A DNA stretch of 64,000 nt, taken from NCBI GenBank assembly GCA_021613375.1, contig CM038708.1, forward strand, positions 33,296,059 through 33,360,058, given 5' to 3'. Each line of letters starts with the position of its first letter. Positions within the stretch are counted from its first letter, which is position 1. This DNA is from Megaleporinus macrocephalus (taxonomy: Eukaryota > Chordata > Actinopteri > Characiformes > Anostomidae). Shown piece by piece: positions 26,756 through 38,910 of the stretch. The notes beneath the pieces were generated by a model. The model did not search any database. It was not told the DNA's origin and saw only the letters and a program-made list of their open reading frames with translations. The translations under genes were made by a program, and so were the position numbers.

Positions 26756-27749
26756 GTGCCTATTTTTTACACTTAAAAAAAAGTGAAGAATGGAGAAAAA
26801 CGCCTGCAGATTTATTCAGATTTGAAACACAAGCAAAGCCAATTTTCAAATAACAGTAAAGACAGAGCTTTAGTTTTGTAACTTGTTTAAGCTTTAAGAA
26901 CGATCTCCTGAAAACAGAATAACTTGTTCAGATTTGAATGGAAATGAGACTTTTGCACCGTACTGTATGATATTCTTGTCTCTTATTCTTTATTCATACC
27001 GTAAAGTGAGTTATTGCCCAGTTCTAACCTGGCTTCATGGCCATGACCAGGCAAAAAGGAAAGGATAGCTTAGGAGAGCCTAGTAACCTAACAGAAGTTA
27101 CACAACAACATAAAATGGGTCAAGTGAGAGGCTTCACGCTGGCTTTTGGTATTGATAATTTCCTCAAAGGCTTCAAAACATCTGTCAGCATGTATTTCTA
27201 CATCCATCTTTTTACTTTAGCTTGTATGTTAACAAGAAGTCTTATTTAGTGAGACTTCAATCATATTAATTATTTCTAACATAGTAATTACAGTTTTTAG
27301 AAAAGACCCCTTCCTGCTAGCATTAACTAAGGCCACTGCTAATGTGTAATGCTAACTAATGTCTGAATGAAATCTCAGAAAACTTTCAGTGTGTTTCAGT
27401 GGATTTCATAGTTTCTGTCAGTGATTACATTTATAGATGCTAAACTCTTTTTTAGTAGTTCTCTTTAGACTAATTGTATTCTGTCATAACTGATATTTAC
27501 TGCTTGAGCATAAGGTCTATGCAGGCAGTCTGTGTGCATGTATATGGGATAAAGGTGAAGTTAGTTAAGGCCGTTTAGGTAATGTCATTTACCAAGTGCA
27601 CCCATAGGAGGCGCTGTGTGGTAACTGTGACTGGATAGACTGGATCTGCACTGTCAGAACAGCTTAAATAAAACTAACTCAGTTGTTGATGTTGTTGTTA
27701 AGCTGATGAACCATTTTTACAGTTCCGAATTTAAAAAAGTGTCTAATTT

Positions 27750-27905
27750 TCATTTTTTGTGTGAGGGAGCTTTTAGAAGCATTTAACTCTTCAAACACCT
27801 GTTCCCTATTACTGTAAACAATTCTGACCCTATAAATCTCTCTGCAATGAAGCCTTTCACATTAAATCACTCTGAATAACTTGGTTCACATAATACAATA
27901 TTGGA
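27750..27905. repeat. Dispersed repeat, copy 1 (paralogue at 60780-60945)
   Basis: The stretch starting TGTGAGGGAGCTTTTAGAA shares an ordered series of words with 60787 onward: ACTCTTCA, then TATTACTG against TATCACTG, then TTTCACAT, ATCACTCTGAA against ATTGCTCTGAA, and ACTTGGTT against ACTTTGTT. This marks both as copies of one old interspersed element of unknown class. Confidence 0.5.
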
Positions 27906-28024
27906 AAATGGGTGGAATCTCATTTAAACGACCACTTGTCAACATGTTCTTTGTTCAATTTCTTTTATTTTAGTCATTTTACTACTACTTATGATTCTGC
28001 TTGTGTTATTTTAGACTTACTAAC

Positions 28025-28257
28025 ACTAATAAAGCCTGTAGACTCTCAGCAGAACGTTCAGGAACATAGCTGAACACTGTATTACACTAATAAAGCCCGT
28101 ACACTCTCAGCAGATCGTTCAGTAAAGTACCTGAACACCGTATAGACTCTCAGCAGATCATTCAGTAACATACCTGAACACTGTATTACACTAATAAAGC
28201 CTGTAGACTCTCAGATCATTCAGTAAAGTACCTGAACACTGTATTACACTAATAAAG
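28025..28257. repeat. 61-bp minisatellite, small array of about 4 copies
   Basis: Units of ACTAATAAAGCCTGTAGACT followed by CTCAGCAGAACGTTCAG and GAACACTGTATTAC. This is the same unit as the large array at 51180-54250, with some copies shortened. Confidence 0.9.
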
Positions 28258-28308
28258 AATACAGAGTTGTGGAATATTTTAATATTTTTTTTATTATTTT
28301 TATATTTG

Positions 28309-28795
28309 CTGATGGTTGGGGTGATTTGGAAAAAGTTGGAGTGTATTTAGGAGGTTGGGTTGATTTGGAGGAAGTTGGGTTGATTTGGAGGAAGTTGGGG
28401 TGATTTGGAGGAAGTTGGGTTGATTTGGATGAAGTTGGGGTGATTTGGAGGAAGTTGGGGTGATTTGGAGAAAGTTGGGGTGATTATAGTACGAGGTTGG
28501 GATGAATTGGAGGAAGTTGGGGTGATTATAGGACGAGGTTGGGATGAATTGGAGAAAGTTGGGGTGACTTTAGGACGAGGTTGGGATGATTTGGAGGAAG
28601 CTGGGGTGATTTTAAGATGAGGTTGAGATCATTTGGAGAAAGTTGGGGTGATTTGGAGGATGTTGGGGTGATTTTAGGATGAGGTTGGGGTGATTTGGAG
28701 GAAGTTGGGGTGATTTTAGGACGAGGTTGGGGTGATTTGAAGGAAGTTGGGGTGATTTTAGGACGAGGCTGGGGTGATTTAAGGAAGGCGGGGTG
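28309..28795. repeat. G-rich purine minisatellite downstream of the minus-strand gene
   Basis: Irregular tandem units built from GAAGTTGGGGTGATTTGGAG and TTTTAGGACGAGGTTGGG. The plus strand is almost free of C, with repeated GGGG runs. It ends about 80 bp before the stop codon of the minus-strand gene, so it lies in or just past that gene's 3' UTR. A TTTATT (AATAAA on the minus strand) lies beyond it at about 28290. Confidence 0.85.
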
Positions 28796-28872
28796 CTGGT
28801 TATGTGGCGTTGATGTTATGATGTTTATAGATATCTATCATCGTGCTGCCACCAGTCAGCTCTCTTGTGCCT

Positions 28873-31800
28873 TCATCTTCCTCCACGTCTCCCTCTTCCT
28901 CCATAATCGTCTCTCTCTCCTCGTGGAGGAGCGCACTCGTCAATAGGACGGTGACGGGGTCCTCTTGGATTTGGTCTCTGTGTGTGCTGTCTGGGTCTTT
29001 GGTTTTGCTGCCACCCCTGATCAGTAGCCTCCTCATTCAGCTGGTGTCTCGGCACTCTAGGACCAGTTGTTGGTCCATGGTGCCGATGAGTCCACTCCAC
29101 ACTGGACGGGTGTCTGGGTCTCTGTTGACTCTCAGTCCGTGGATGAGGAGGCTTCACTGCAGGACAGCCTCGGTTCTTTCTCTCTGTGTGAACTACAAAT
29201 GCAGTCACACTCATGTTATTATCAATGTGTAATTACTGAAGAAGAAGAACTTTTGGTCTCCTGAAGAACGTTTTAACGGATGCTGTTTTCTTTACTCACC
29301 CCGAGGCGGATGAGGCAGCTGAGGCGGCTGAGGTAGCTCAATGTTACAAGCCATCCTGTTCAAATGATGTTTGGTGGATTCAGCTGGAGCTCCAGCTTCC
29401 TCCACCATCTCTGTCTGGGCTCCTGTTTTAACATGAAGAAACATCAACAGCTGTCCAGATCCATCACTGTGGTTGGACCTGACTATGGTGTTTGTGTTGC
29501 TAACATACAAACTGGAATCAGCGTCACCTCGTAAAATAACCCAGAGTAGAATTTGTATGAATTCAGATGAATATTAATAACTAACTAATAAATCCTGATG
29601 AAACATTAGCAGTTCTTTAGACATTTACAGATATTATGATGATCATCCAGCTACTAGGTTCTTCTACTCACCCAGACATCCAGTGTAGTAAATTCTGGCT
29701 TGGACCAGCACGGACGCCAGCACTTCCACGATGTCCTGGTAGTCCGGAGCAGAGGACATCAGGTGAAGAAAGTCTTTGACTGATTTGATAGAAATAAAAA
29801 TTAGCAGTTGTTCAGCTGAGTCTTCATCACAGAACCTATTAAAGATGGTGATACTGATATTGAAAACTGGAGTATCAGCTGATCTGATGTTACTACTTAA
29901 GCTATTAAGTTGATCATCTATAGATGATCTGCTCTTTCTGCTGATATCAGTCTGATACCACCACCTGTTACCACATATTCACTCTTCATATATCTGCACT
30001 GACCATTTCTGGTACTTACCAAGGTGAGTGTAAGTCATATCAAGGTGAGGGTAGAAGATCTTATGCAGGTCTCAGCCTCTGCATCCACCCCCAACTCGAG
30101 CTGTAGCTCAGTTCCTGCTTCTGAAAGGATTAGCAGATGTTCATATTATGGTGGTCTGATCATCAAGTCACATCACCAAATGCTGCCTGACTGAGTTTGA
30201 GTGGTCATCGTCAACTGATATAGTTATATCTGCTGGAATGGACCAACGCCAGCCTAGTTTATTCTGGTTCTGGTTTCTGTTACTCACACAGAGTTGTGCT
30301 GTTATCTCCTTGAATGCTGTTAAGATGTTTTATTAACAGAAAACTAACAGTTCTGATGGTCCTTGTCAAGTCAGAAAATGATGACATCACCAAATCTTAA
30401 CTAGTGCCTGATGGAGTTCAGGTGGTCTTCAATAACTTGTTCATTTATTACATCAACAGGACTGGACTGCATGCTGGAGTGGACCAACAGCAGCTGGTTT
30501 GTTCTGGTAATGTTCTCCAGTGCTGTACAATTCAGAGTTAACATGATGCTAATAGTTTGTTCTGCTCACCCAGAGATGTGCTGCTGTTTGGAGTTTCCTC
30601 CAGCAGCGTTTTTGTCTTGGTCTCCTCCTCAGTGTGCTCACAGGTCAGTGTTGAACATCAATAAATATCAACATCTGTCCAGATGGGTCACTATCACAAT
30701 ATCCAACGTTTGATACTTTTACTCACCCAGATGCTGGTCCACCACGGCTCCTCCAGGAACATCCCCTGGCAGGATCTCCAGGAGCTCACTGGTCCCAGGA
30801 GCGCTTGGTTCTCCTGCTTTAATTTTCATATCAGAATGAATAATATCAGCATTTGTTTTGTAATATAGAGATAGAATGATGTTCACCATGATAACAGTTT
30901 CTCCTACTCACCCAGAGGGGTGCTAGAGGGTGGTCCAGCACTGTCATCTACTGACTACAGAAGGTCTGTAGCCGTCTCTGTATTGACGCCTATATTATTT
31001 AGAATTCAATCATTTAGATTAGAGTTTATATTCAGTTTTTATTTAACATTAAATAATATTAATAAATTAAATACATACATCACAACTAACACAGAGTAAC
31101 CTTAACATTAACCCTACACTTAACCATACCTAACATTAACCCTAAACTTAACCATACCTAACATTAACATTAACCCTAAACTTAACCCTACCTAACATTA
31201 ACATTAACCCTAAACTTAACCCTACCTAACATTAACATGAACCGTAAACTTAATTCTACCTAACATTAATATTAACATTAACCATAAACTTAACCCTACC
31301 TAACATTAACATTAACCCTAAACTTAACCCTACCTAATATTAACATGAACCATAAACTTAACCCTACCTAATATTAATATTAACATTAACCATAAACTTA
31401 ACACTACCCAACATTGACATTAACCATAAAATTAACACTACCTAATATTAATGTTAAAATTAACCCTAAACTTAACCCTGCCAAACATTAACATTAACCT
31501 TAAACTTAACCTTACCTAACATTAACCTTAACATTAACCATAAACATAACCCTATCCAACATTAACATTAACCCTAAACTTAACCCGTACCTAGCATTAA
31601 CGTTAAGATTAACATTAATTCTAAACTTAACCATACCTAACATTAACATTATCCTTAAACTTTACCATACCTAACCTAAACATTAACCATAAACATAACC
31701 CTACCTAACATTAACATTATCCTTAAACTTAACCCTACCTAACATTAACCATAAATGTAACCCTACCTAACATTAACTTTAAGCTTAAACTAAACTCTAC

Positions 31801-33378
31801 CTAACCTTAACATTAACATAAACCTTAAACTTAACCCCATCTAACTCATCATGATAACAGTTTCTCCTACTCACCCAGAGGGGTGCGAGAGGGCGGTCCA
31901 GCACTGTCATCTACTGACTCCAGCAGCTCTGTAGCAGTCTCTGTATTGACACCTATTTTATTTAGAATTCAATCATTTAGATTAGATTTTATATTCAGAT
32001 CCTGTTTTTATTTAACATTAAATAATATTAATAAATTAAATACATACATCACAACTAACACAGAGTAACCTTAACATTAACCCTACACTTAATCCTACCT
32101 AACATTAACCCTAAACTTAACCCCACCTAACATTAACCCTACACTTAACCCTACCTAACATTAACATTAACCCTAAACTGAACCCTACCTAACATTAACA
32201 TAAACCCTAAACTTAACCCTACCTAACATTAACATTAACAGTAATCTTAACACTACCTAACATTAACATTAACCATAAACATAATCCTACCTAACATTAA
32301 CATAAACTGTAAACTTAACTCTACCTAATATTAACATTAACTGTAAATTTAACACTACCTAACATTAATATTAACATTAACCGTAAACTTAACCCTGCTT
32401 AACATTAACATTAATCCTAAACTTAACCCTACCTAACATTAACATTAACTTTAAATTTATCCTTACCAAACATTAACATTAACATTAATTGTACACTTAA
32501 CCCTCAGTCAGTTCACACACTTTGTGGTCAACACATGAATGCTTGAAATTGGTAGCAGCATCTTCTATTAGTTTCAGGCCAACACTAAAGATCTTTAAGC
32601 CCCGCCTCCAACTGAGCTTAGTATGCTCCTAATGGTCAGTTCACACACTCTGTTCTGATTGGTCAAAAACCATGCTTAAAATTGTTAGCAGCATCCGCCT
32701 ATCATTTTCACCCTTACACTAAAGACCTTTAAGCCCCGCCTCCCACTTTGCCTAGTGTGCTGTGATTAGTCAGTTCCCCCACTCTGGGTTAGGGTAGGGT
32801 TAGGGTTCTGAATGGCCAACCACCAGAGTGCTTGAAATTGGTATAAGTCCCACCCCTCCACTAAAGGAAAGTCTATCCAGCGCTGTACTCTGATTTATTC
32901 AGTGATTAGTATGAATTATTAAATATCCTGTGATTTATTCACATATTACTCTGAAGTTAGTGTCTACAGTGAATTATTCAGTGAATTATTCAGTGATTAT
33001 TCTGTAACTATTCTGATTTATTCAGTATGTACTGAGAATCACAGACTTGTTCAGTAACTACTGTTAATTATAGTGACGTTGACTCATCTGCTCACTCAAA
33101 AGCTGCTCAGTGTCTATGTTTGGACTGATGTCCACCGGCTCTGTCTTGGTTTCCTCCATCAGTACACTTGTGTTCTCCTTTAGTGTAGTCTCTCCCTCCT
33201 CAGCGTCACATGATGTTTTCCTCCAGAAACTCCACTTTTTCTGTCTCCTTCTCCTCTTTTCTCTCTTTTTCTTCTCAAGTTTTGCTCCTTCTGTCCTCCT
33301 GTGCTCCTCCTGTCTCTCACTCTCTGTATCCGACTCCCAATCCCCTCCTCTACAATACCAGAACTTTACACAACTCAT
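28873..33378 (-). CDS. Unrecognised minus-strand gene, six-exon model of 316 codons
   Basis: I do not recognise this protein. Exons in transcript order: 33378-33096, 31940-31875, 30813-30727, 29779-29672, 29422-29300, 29156-28873. Every intron is phase 1, donors are GTGAGT or GTGAGC, and all acceptors end in AG. The exons total 951 bp with no internal stop. The start ATG at 33378 has A at -3 and an in-frame TGA 27 bp upstream. The protein starts MSCVKFWYCRGGDWESD, then has a basic run (KKKREKRRRR, residues 36-45, nuclear-signal-like) and an acidic stretch. Two exons share an LLE core (TATELLESVDD, TSELLEI). A hydrophobic exon follows (KDFLHLMSSAPDYQDIVEVL). The tail is Pro/Arg-rich and ends GGRGRRGGR. 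An optional 21-bp micro-exon at 30308-30288 also fits phase 1. Exons 1 and 2 lie in module 1 of a three-copy tandem duplication and the 3' exons are single copy. Low-complexity composition and a stop-bearing exon paralogue leave some doubt about expression. Confidence 0.55.
30570..30636 (-). pseudogene. Exon-like segment of the minus-strand gene, out of phase
   Basis: The minus strand reads EETKTKTLLEETPNSSTSL before a CTGG|GTGAGC donor. This parallels the LLE exons at 31875-31940 and 30727-30813. All usable AG acceptors fall on codon boundaries, so including it would break the phase-1 pattern. I take it as a decayed or alternatively used exon copy. Confidence 0.35.
30912..30977 (-). pseudogene. 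Second-exon paralogue with premature stop, module 1
   Basis: A 66-bp segment with the same GTGAGTAG donor and ATACAG acceptor as exon 2, but its codon 8 is TAG (TATDLL then stop, against TATELLE in exon 2). If skipped, the frame is kept. Identical copies lie at 34414-34479 and 37916-37981 in the other modules. Confidence 0.6.
31080..31850. repeat. Telomere-like minisatellite in an intron of the minus-strand gene, module 1
   Basis: An irregular 34-bp unit of TAACATTAACATTAACCCTA and AACTTAACCCTACC. It is rich in TAACCC words and lacks G on the plus strand. Further arrays lie at about 32060-32510 in the same module and at the matching places in modules 2 (34595-35350, 35565-36005) and 3 (38098-38815, 39033-39510). 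Confidence 0.92.
32786..32812. repeat. Short interstitial TTAGGG-like tract
   Basis: GGGTTAGGGTAGGGTTAGGG, the telomere-type motif, in the opposite sense to the TAACCC-rich arrays next to it. It is repeated in modules 2 (about 36288) and 3 (about 39790). Confidence 0.8.
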
Positions 33379-33429
33379 CTTTGTTTCTCTCTCCTTCGAT
33401 GTTCAGCACAGGCTGATTTGCCACTAAGA

Positions 33430-33660
33430 CGCGCACAGGACCACCACAGAGCAGGTATTATTAGGGTGGTGGGTCATTCTCAGCACTGCAGTGACACTGA
33501 TATGGTGCTGGTGTAAATGGATCAGACACTGCAGCACTGATAGAGTTTTTAATCACTGTGTCCACTCACTGTATCAGACTCTATCAGACACTCCTATCAT
33601 GCAGGTCCACCATGTAAAGGTAAGGTCAGAGATGGTAGCTCATCTGCTGCTGCACAGTTT
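33430..33660. repeat. Dispersed fish repeat R1, copy in module 1
   Basis: Contains GGACCACCACAGAGCAGGTA, CACTGCAGTGACACTGATAT and GCTCATCTGCTGCTGCACAG. The same ordered words are at 36932-37162, 40410-40640, 41520-41730 (inverted), 43985-44180 (one end) and 48580-49068. The family is familiar from fish genomes. Its class is unclear to me. Confidence 0.7.
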
Positions 33661-33889
33661 GTGTTCCTCTAGGCCAGAGGTCACTAATAGATGGACCGCA
33701 GTCTGGGAGTCAGAAGTTGTCCAATGCGGACCCAAACTGATAAACTATTGAGAAGATTTAATTCTAACAGTGTTTATTTGAAGCAGTGGAACTTTTCTTG
33801 TGTTTACAGTATACGGGCTTTGCGGTGCAGTAAACTCACAGACCTATCGCGTGAGTTGTAAGATCAGCAAAGGCGCTCCTCAAACCTGT

Positions 33890-34130
33890 GTAGACTGTGC
33901 TGGAGCAAATCCCTGCATCATTGGACGAAGGTGGGGTACACCATGGACAGGTCACCAGTCCATCGCTTGCCCACACACACTCATGTAAACGCTCACACCT
34001 ACGGGTAGTTTAGAGTGACTGATCAACCTATGCATGCATGTCTTTGGACGTGTGGGAGGAAACCGGAGGACCTGGATAAACCCACTCAAGCACGGGGAGA
34101 AGATGCACACTCCACACAGAACAGCCTGGA
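33890..34130. repeat. Common fish interspersed element, module 1 copy
   Basis: Core words TGGACAGGTCACCAGTCCAT, CTCACACCTACGGGTAGTTT and TGTCTTTGGACGTGTGGGAG form the conserved core of a very widespread fish repeat, probably a retroposon tail. Copies are at +3502 and +7004 or nearby in the other modules. Confidence 0.65.
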
Positions 34131-35376
34131 TATCTCATACGTGTGTGGCATTTTCAGCCCAGGTTTAAAGGACAACAAAGAGCTCACTTCTCTCACTAAA
34201 CAAAAGAAAGAGTGAGAGAGGAATACAAGAGGGAGATAAACTGTTAGGATGTGAAATTGAGTTAACAAGACCAAATAATTTATTAATTTACTTATTTTTT
34301 TCAAAACCATTTCAACTTATCCCTTGATTTTACTTGAAGTGAGAAAAAACATTTATTAGCAAAATGGGGAATGCAGAATGATGTTCACCATGATAACAGT
34401 TTCTCCTACTCACCCAGAGGGGTGCTAGAGGGTGGTCCAGCACTGTCATCTACTGACTACAGAAGGTCTGTAGCCGTCTCTGTATTCACGCCTATATTAT
34501 TTAGAATTCAATCATTTAGATTAGAGTTTATATTCAGTTTTTATTTAACATTAAATAATATTAATAAATTAAATACATACATCACAACTAACACAGAGTA
34601 ACCTTAACATTAACCCTACACTTAACCATACCTAACATTAACCCTAAACTTAACCATACCTAACATTAACATTAACCCTAAACTTAACCCTACCTAACAT
34701 TAACATTAACCCTAAACTTAACCCTACCTAACATTAACATGAACCGTAAACTTAATTCTACCTAACATTAATATTAACATTAACCATAAACTTAACCCTA
34801 CCTAACATTAACATTAACCCTAAACTTAACCCTACCTAATATTAACATGAACCATAAACTTAACCCTACCTAATATTAATATTAACATTAACCATAAACT
34901 TAACACTACCCAACATTGACATTAACCATAAAATTAACACTACCTAATATTAATGTTAAAATTAACCCTAAACTTAACCCTGCCAAACATTAACATTAAC
35001 CTTAAACTTAACCTTACCTAACATTAACCTTAACATTAACCATAAACATAACCCTATCCAACATTAACATTAACCCTAAACTTAACCCGTACCTAGCATT
35101 AACGTTAAGATTAACATTAATTCTAAACTTAACCATACCTAACATTAACATTATCCTTAAACTTTACCATACCTAACCTAAACATTAACCATAAACATAA
35201 CCCTACCTAACATTAACATTATCCTTAAACTTAACCCTACCTAACATTAACCATAAATGTAACCCTACCTAACATTAACTTTAAGCTTAAACTAAACTCT
35301 ACCTAACCTTAACATTAACATAAACCTTAAACTTAACCCCATCTAACTCATCATGATAACAGTTTCTCCTACTCAC

Positions 35377-35442
35377 CCAGAGGGGTGCGAGAGGGCGGTC
35401 CAGCACTGTCATCTACTGACTCCAGCAGCTCTGTAGCAGTCT
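35377..35442 (-). CDS. Second exon of the minus-strand gene, module 2
   Basis: A 66-bp exon in phase 1-1 that reads TATELLESVDDSAGPPSRTPL, with GTGAGTAG donor and AATACAG acceptor. It is the same as 31875-31940. Confidence 0.5.
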
Positions 35443-36597
35443 CTGTATTGACACCTATTTTATTTAGAATTCAATCATTTAGATTAGATTTTATATTCAG
35501 ATCCTGTTTTTATTTAACATTAAATAATATTAATAAATTAAATACATACATCACAACTAACACAGAGTAACCTTAACATTAACCCTACACTTAATCCTAC
35601 CTAACATTAACCCTAAACTTAACCATACCTAACATTAACCCTACACTTAACCCTACCTAACATTAACATTAACCCTAAACTGAACCCTACCTAACATTAA
35701 CATAAACCCTAAACTTAACCCTACCTAACATTAACATTAACAGTAATCTTAACACTACCTAACATTAACATTAACCATAAACATAATCCTACCTAACATT
35801 AACATAAACTGTAAACTTAACTCTACCTAATATTAACATTAACTGTAAATTTAACACTACCTAACATTAATATTAACATTAACCGTAAACTTAACCCTGC
35901 TTAACATTAACATTAATCCTAAACTTAACCCTACCTAACATTAACATTAACTTTAAATTTATCCTTACCAAACATTAACATTAACATTAATTGTACACTT
36001 AACCCTCAGTCAGTTCACACACTTTGTGGTCAACACATGAATGCTTGAAATTGGTAGCAGCATCTTCTATTAGTTTCAGGCCAACACTAAAGATCTTTAA
36101 GCCCCGCCTCCAACTGAGCTTAGTATGCTCCTAATGGTCAGTTCACACACTCTGTTCTGATTGGTCAAAAACCATGCTTAAAATTGTTAGCAGCATCCGC
36201 CTATCATTTTCACCCTTACACTAAAGACCTTTAAGCCCCGCCTCCCACTTTGCCTAGTGTGCTGTGATTAGTCAGTTCCCCCACTCTGGGTTAGGGTAGG
36301 GTTAGGGTTCTGAATGGCCAACCACCAGAGTGCTTGAAATTGGTATAAGTCCCACCCCTCCACTAAAGGAAAGTCTATCCAGCGCTGTACTCTGATTTAT
36401 TCAGTGATTAGTATGAATTATTAAATATCCTGTGATTTATTCACATATTACTCTGAAGTTAGTGTCTACAGTGAATTATTCAGTGAATTATTCAGTGATT
36501 ATTCTGTAACTATTCTGATTTATTCAGTATGTACTGAGAATCACAGACTTGTTCAGTAACTACTGTTAATTATAGTGACGTTGACTCATCTGCTCAC

Positions 36598-36880
36598 TCA
36601 AAAGCTGCTCAGTGTCTATGTTTGGACTGATGTCCACCGGCTCTGTCTTGGTTTCCTCCATCAGTACACTTGTGTTCTCCTTTAGTGTAGTCTCTCCCTC
36701 CTCAGCGTCACATGATGTTTTCCTCCAGAAACTCCACTTTTTCTGTCTCCTTCTCCTCTTTTCTCTCTTTTTCTTCTCAAGTTTTGCTCCTTCTGTCCTC
36801 CTGTGCTCCTCCTGTCTCTCACTCTCTGTATCCGACTCCCAATCCCCTCCTCTACAATACCAGAACTTTACACAACTCAT
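36598..36880 (-). CDS. Alternative first exon of the minus-strand gene, module 2
   Basis: Identical in translation to the first exon of module 1: 94 residues from MSCVKFWYCRGG to DTEQLL plus one base, then GTGAGC. Its own second exon is at 35377-35442. It could splice to the shared 3' exons near 29-30.8 kb or be a non-functional copy. Confidence 0.5.
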
Positions 36881-38844
36881 CTTTGTTTCTCTCTCCTTCG
36901 ATGTTCAGCACAGGCTGATTTGCCACTAAGACGCGCACAGGACCACCACAGAGCAGGTATTATTAGGGTGGTGGGTCATTCTCAGCACTGCAGTGACACT
37001 GATATGGTGCTGGTGTAAATGGATCAGACACTGCAGCACTGATAGAGTTTTTAATCACTGTGTCCACTCACTGTATCAGACTCTATCAGACACTCCTATC
37101 ATGCAGGTCCACCATGTAAAGGTAAGGTCAGAGATGGTAGCTCATCTGCTGCTGCACAGTTTGTGTTCCTCTAGGCCAGAGGTCACTAATAGATGGACCG
37201 CAGTCTGGGAGTCAGAAGTTGTCCAATGCGGACCCAAACTGATAAACTATTGAGAAGATTTAATTCTAACAGTGTTTATTTGAAGCAGTGGAACTTTTCT
37301 TGTGTTTACAGTATACGGGCTTTGCGGTGCAGTAAACTCACAGACCTATCGCGTGAGTTGTAAGATCAGCAAAGGCGCTCCTCAAACCTGTGTAGACTGT
37401 GCTGGAGCAAATCCCTGCATCATTGGACGAAGGTGGGGTACACCATGGACAGGTCACCAGTCCATCGCTTGCCCACACACACTCATGTAAACGCTCACAC
37501 CTACGGGTAGTTTAGAGTGACTGATCAACCTATGCATGCATGTCTTTGGACGTGTGGGAGGAAACCGGAGGACCTGGATAAACCCACTCAAGCACGGGGA
37601 GAAGATGCACACTCCACACAGAACAGCCTGGATATCTCATACGTGTGTGGCATTTTCAGCCCAGGTTTAAAGGACAACAAAGAGCTCACTTCTCTCACTA
37701 AACAAAAGAAAGAGTGAGAGAGGAATACAAGAGGGAGATAAACTGTTAGGATGTGAAATTGAGTTAACAAGACCAAATAATTTATTAATTTACTTATTTT
37801 TTTCAAAACCATTTCAACTTATCCCTTGATTTTACTTGAAGTGAGAAAAAACATTTATTAGCAAAATGGGGAATGCAGAATGATGTTCACCATGATAACA
37901 GTTTCTCCTACTCACCCAGAGGGGTGCTAGAGGGTGGTCCAGCACTGTCATCTACTGACTACAGAAGGTCTGTAGCCGTCTCTGTATTCACGCCTATATT
38001 ATTTAGAATTCAATCATTTAGATTAGAGTTTATATTCAGTTTTTATTTAACATTAAATAATATTAATAAATTAAATACATACATCACAACTAACACAGAG
38101 TAACCTTAACATTAACCCTACACTTAACCATACCTAACATTAACCCTAAACTTAACCCTACCTAACATTAACATTAACCCTAAACTTAACCCTACCTAAC
38201 ATTAACATGAACCGTAAACTTAATTCTACCTAACATTAATATTAACATTAACCATAAACTTAACCCTACCTAACATTAACATTAACCCTAAACTTAACCC
38301 TACCTAATATTAACATGAACCATAAACTTAACCCTACCTAATATTAATATTAACATTAACCATAAACTTAACACTACCCAACATTGACATTAACCATAAA
38401 ATTAACACTACCTAATATTAATGTTAAAATTAACCCTAAACTTAACCCTGCCAAACATTAACATTAACCTTAAACTTAACCTTACCTAACATTAACCTTA
38501 ACATTAACCATAAACATAACCCTATCCAACATTAACATTAACCCTAAACTTAACCCGTACCTAGCATTAACGTTAAGATTAACATTAATTCTAAACTTAA
38601 CCATACCTAACATTAACATTATCCTTAAACTTTACCATACCTAACCTAAACATTAACCATAAACATAACCCTACCTAACATTAACATTATCCTTAAACTT
38701 AACCCTACCTAACATTAACCATAAATGTAACCCTACCTAACATTAACTTTAAGCTTAAACTAAACTCTACCTAACCTTAACATTAACATAAACCTTAAAC
38801 TTAACCCCATCTAACTCATCATGATAACAGTTTCTCCTACTCAC

Positions 38845-38910
38845 CCAGAGGGGTGCTAGAGGGCGGTCCAGCACTGTCATCTACTGACTCCAGCAGCTCT
38901 GTAGCAGTCT
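38845..38910 (-). CDS. Second exon of the minus-strand gene, module 3
   Basis: As in module 2, except that AGC replaces CGC near its end, giving PPSSTPL. The open frame and splice signals are kept. Confidence 0.5.

Larger units (their letters stand above)
30874..34375. repeat. Tandem segmental duplication, module 1 of 3 (3502 bp)
   Basis: The module runs from GAATGATGTTCACCATGATA to the base before the same word at 34376. It contains, in + order, the stop-bearing exon paralogue, a telomere-like minisatellite, exon 2, a second such minisatellite, exon 1 of the minus-strand gene, and a tail of dispersed fish repeats (33430-34375). Confidence 0.95.
34376..37877. repeat. Tandem segmental duplication, module 2 of 3 (3502 bp)
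   Basis: Aligned with module 1 at a constant offset of 3502 bp. I saw only isolated substitutions (for example TTGACGCC against TTCACGCC near 30990/34490, and CCCCACC against CCATACC near 32124/35627). It carries the same exon 1, exon 2 and stop-bearing exon. Confidence 0.95.

Noticed and set aside
26338..26853. Repetitive frames such as YTRVQIAHT and LFAPGYIQQCV
   Set aside because: By-products of the 33-bp minisatellite on both strands.
28843..29232. 129-codon plus-strand frame
   Set aside because: Antisense to the last exon of the minus-strand gene, which has a consistent acceptor, phase and stop.
30020..30125. Possible minus-strand exon with GTAAGT donor (reading GTELQLELGVDAEAET)
   Set aside because: The frame meets a TGA before the donor and ends in phase 0, which does not fit the phase-1 pattern of the gene.
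33110..33751. Plus-strand open frames in the triplication modules (for example 33110-33427 and 33491-33751)
   Set aside because: They are antisense to the better supported minus-strand first exon or lie in dispersed repeat R1. No plus-strand splice logic was found.
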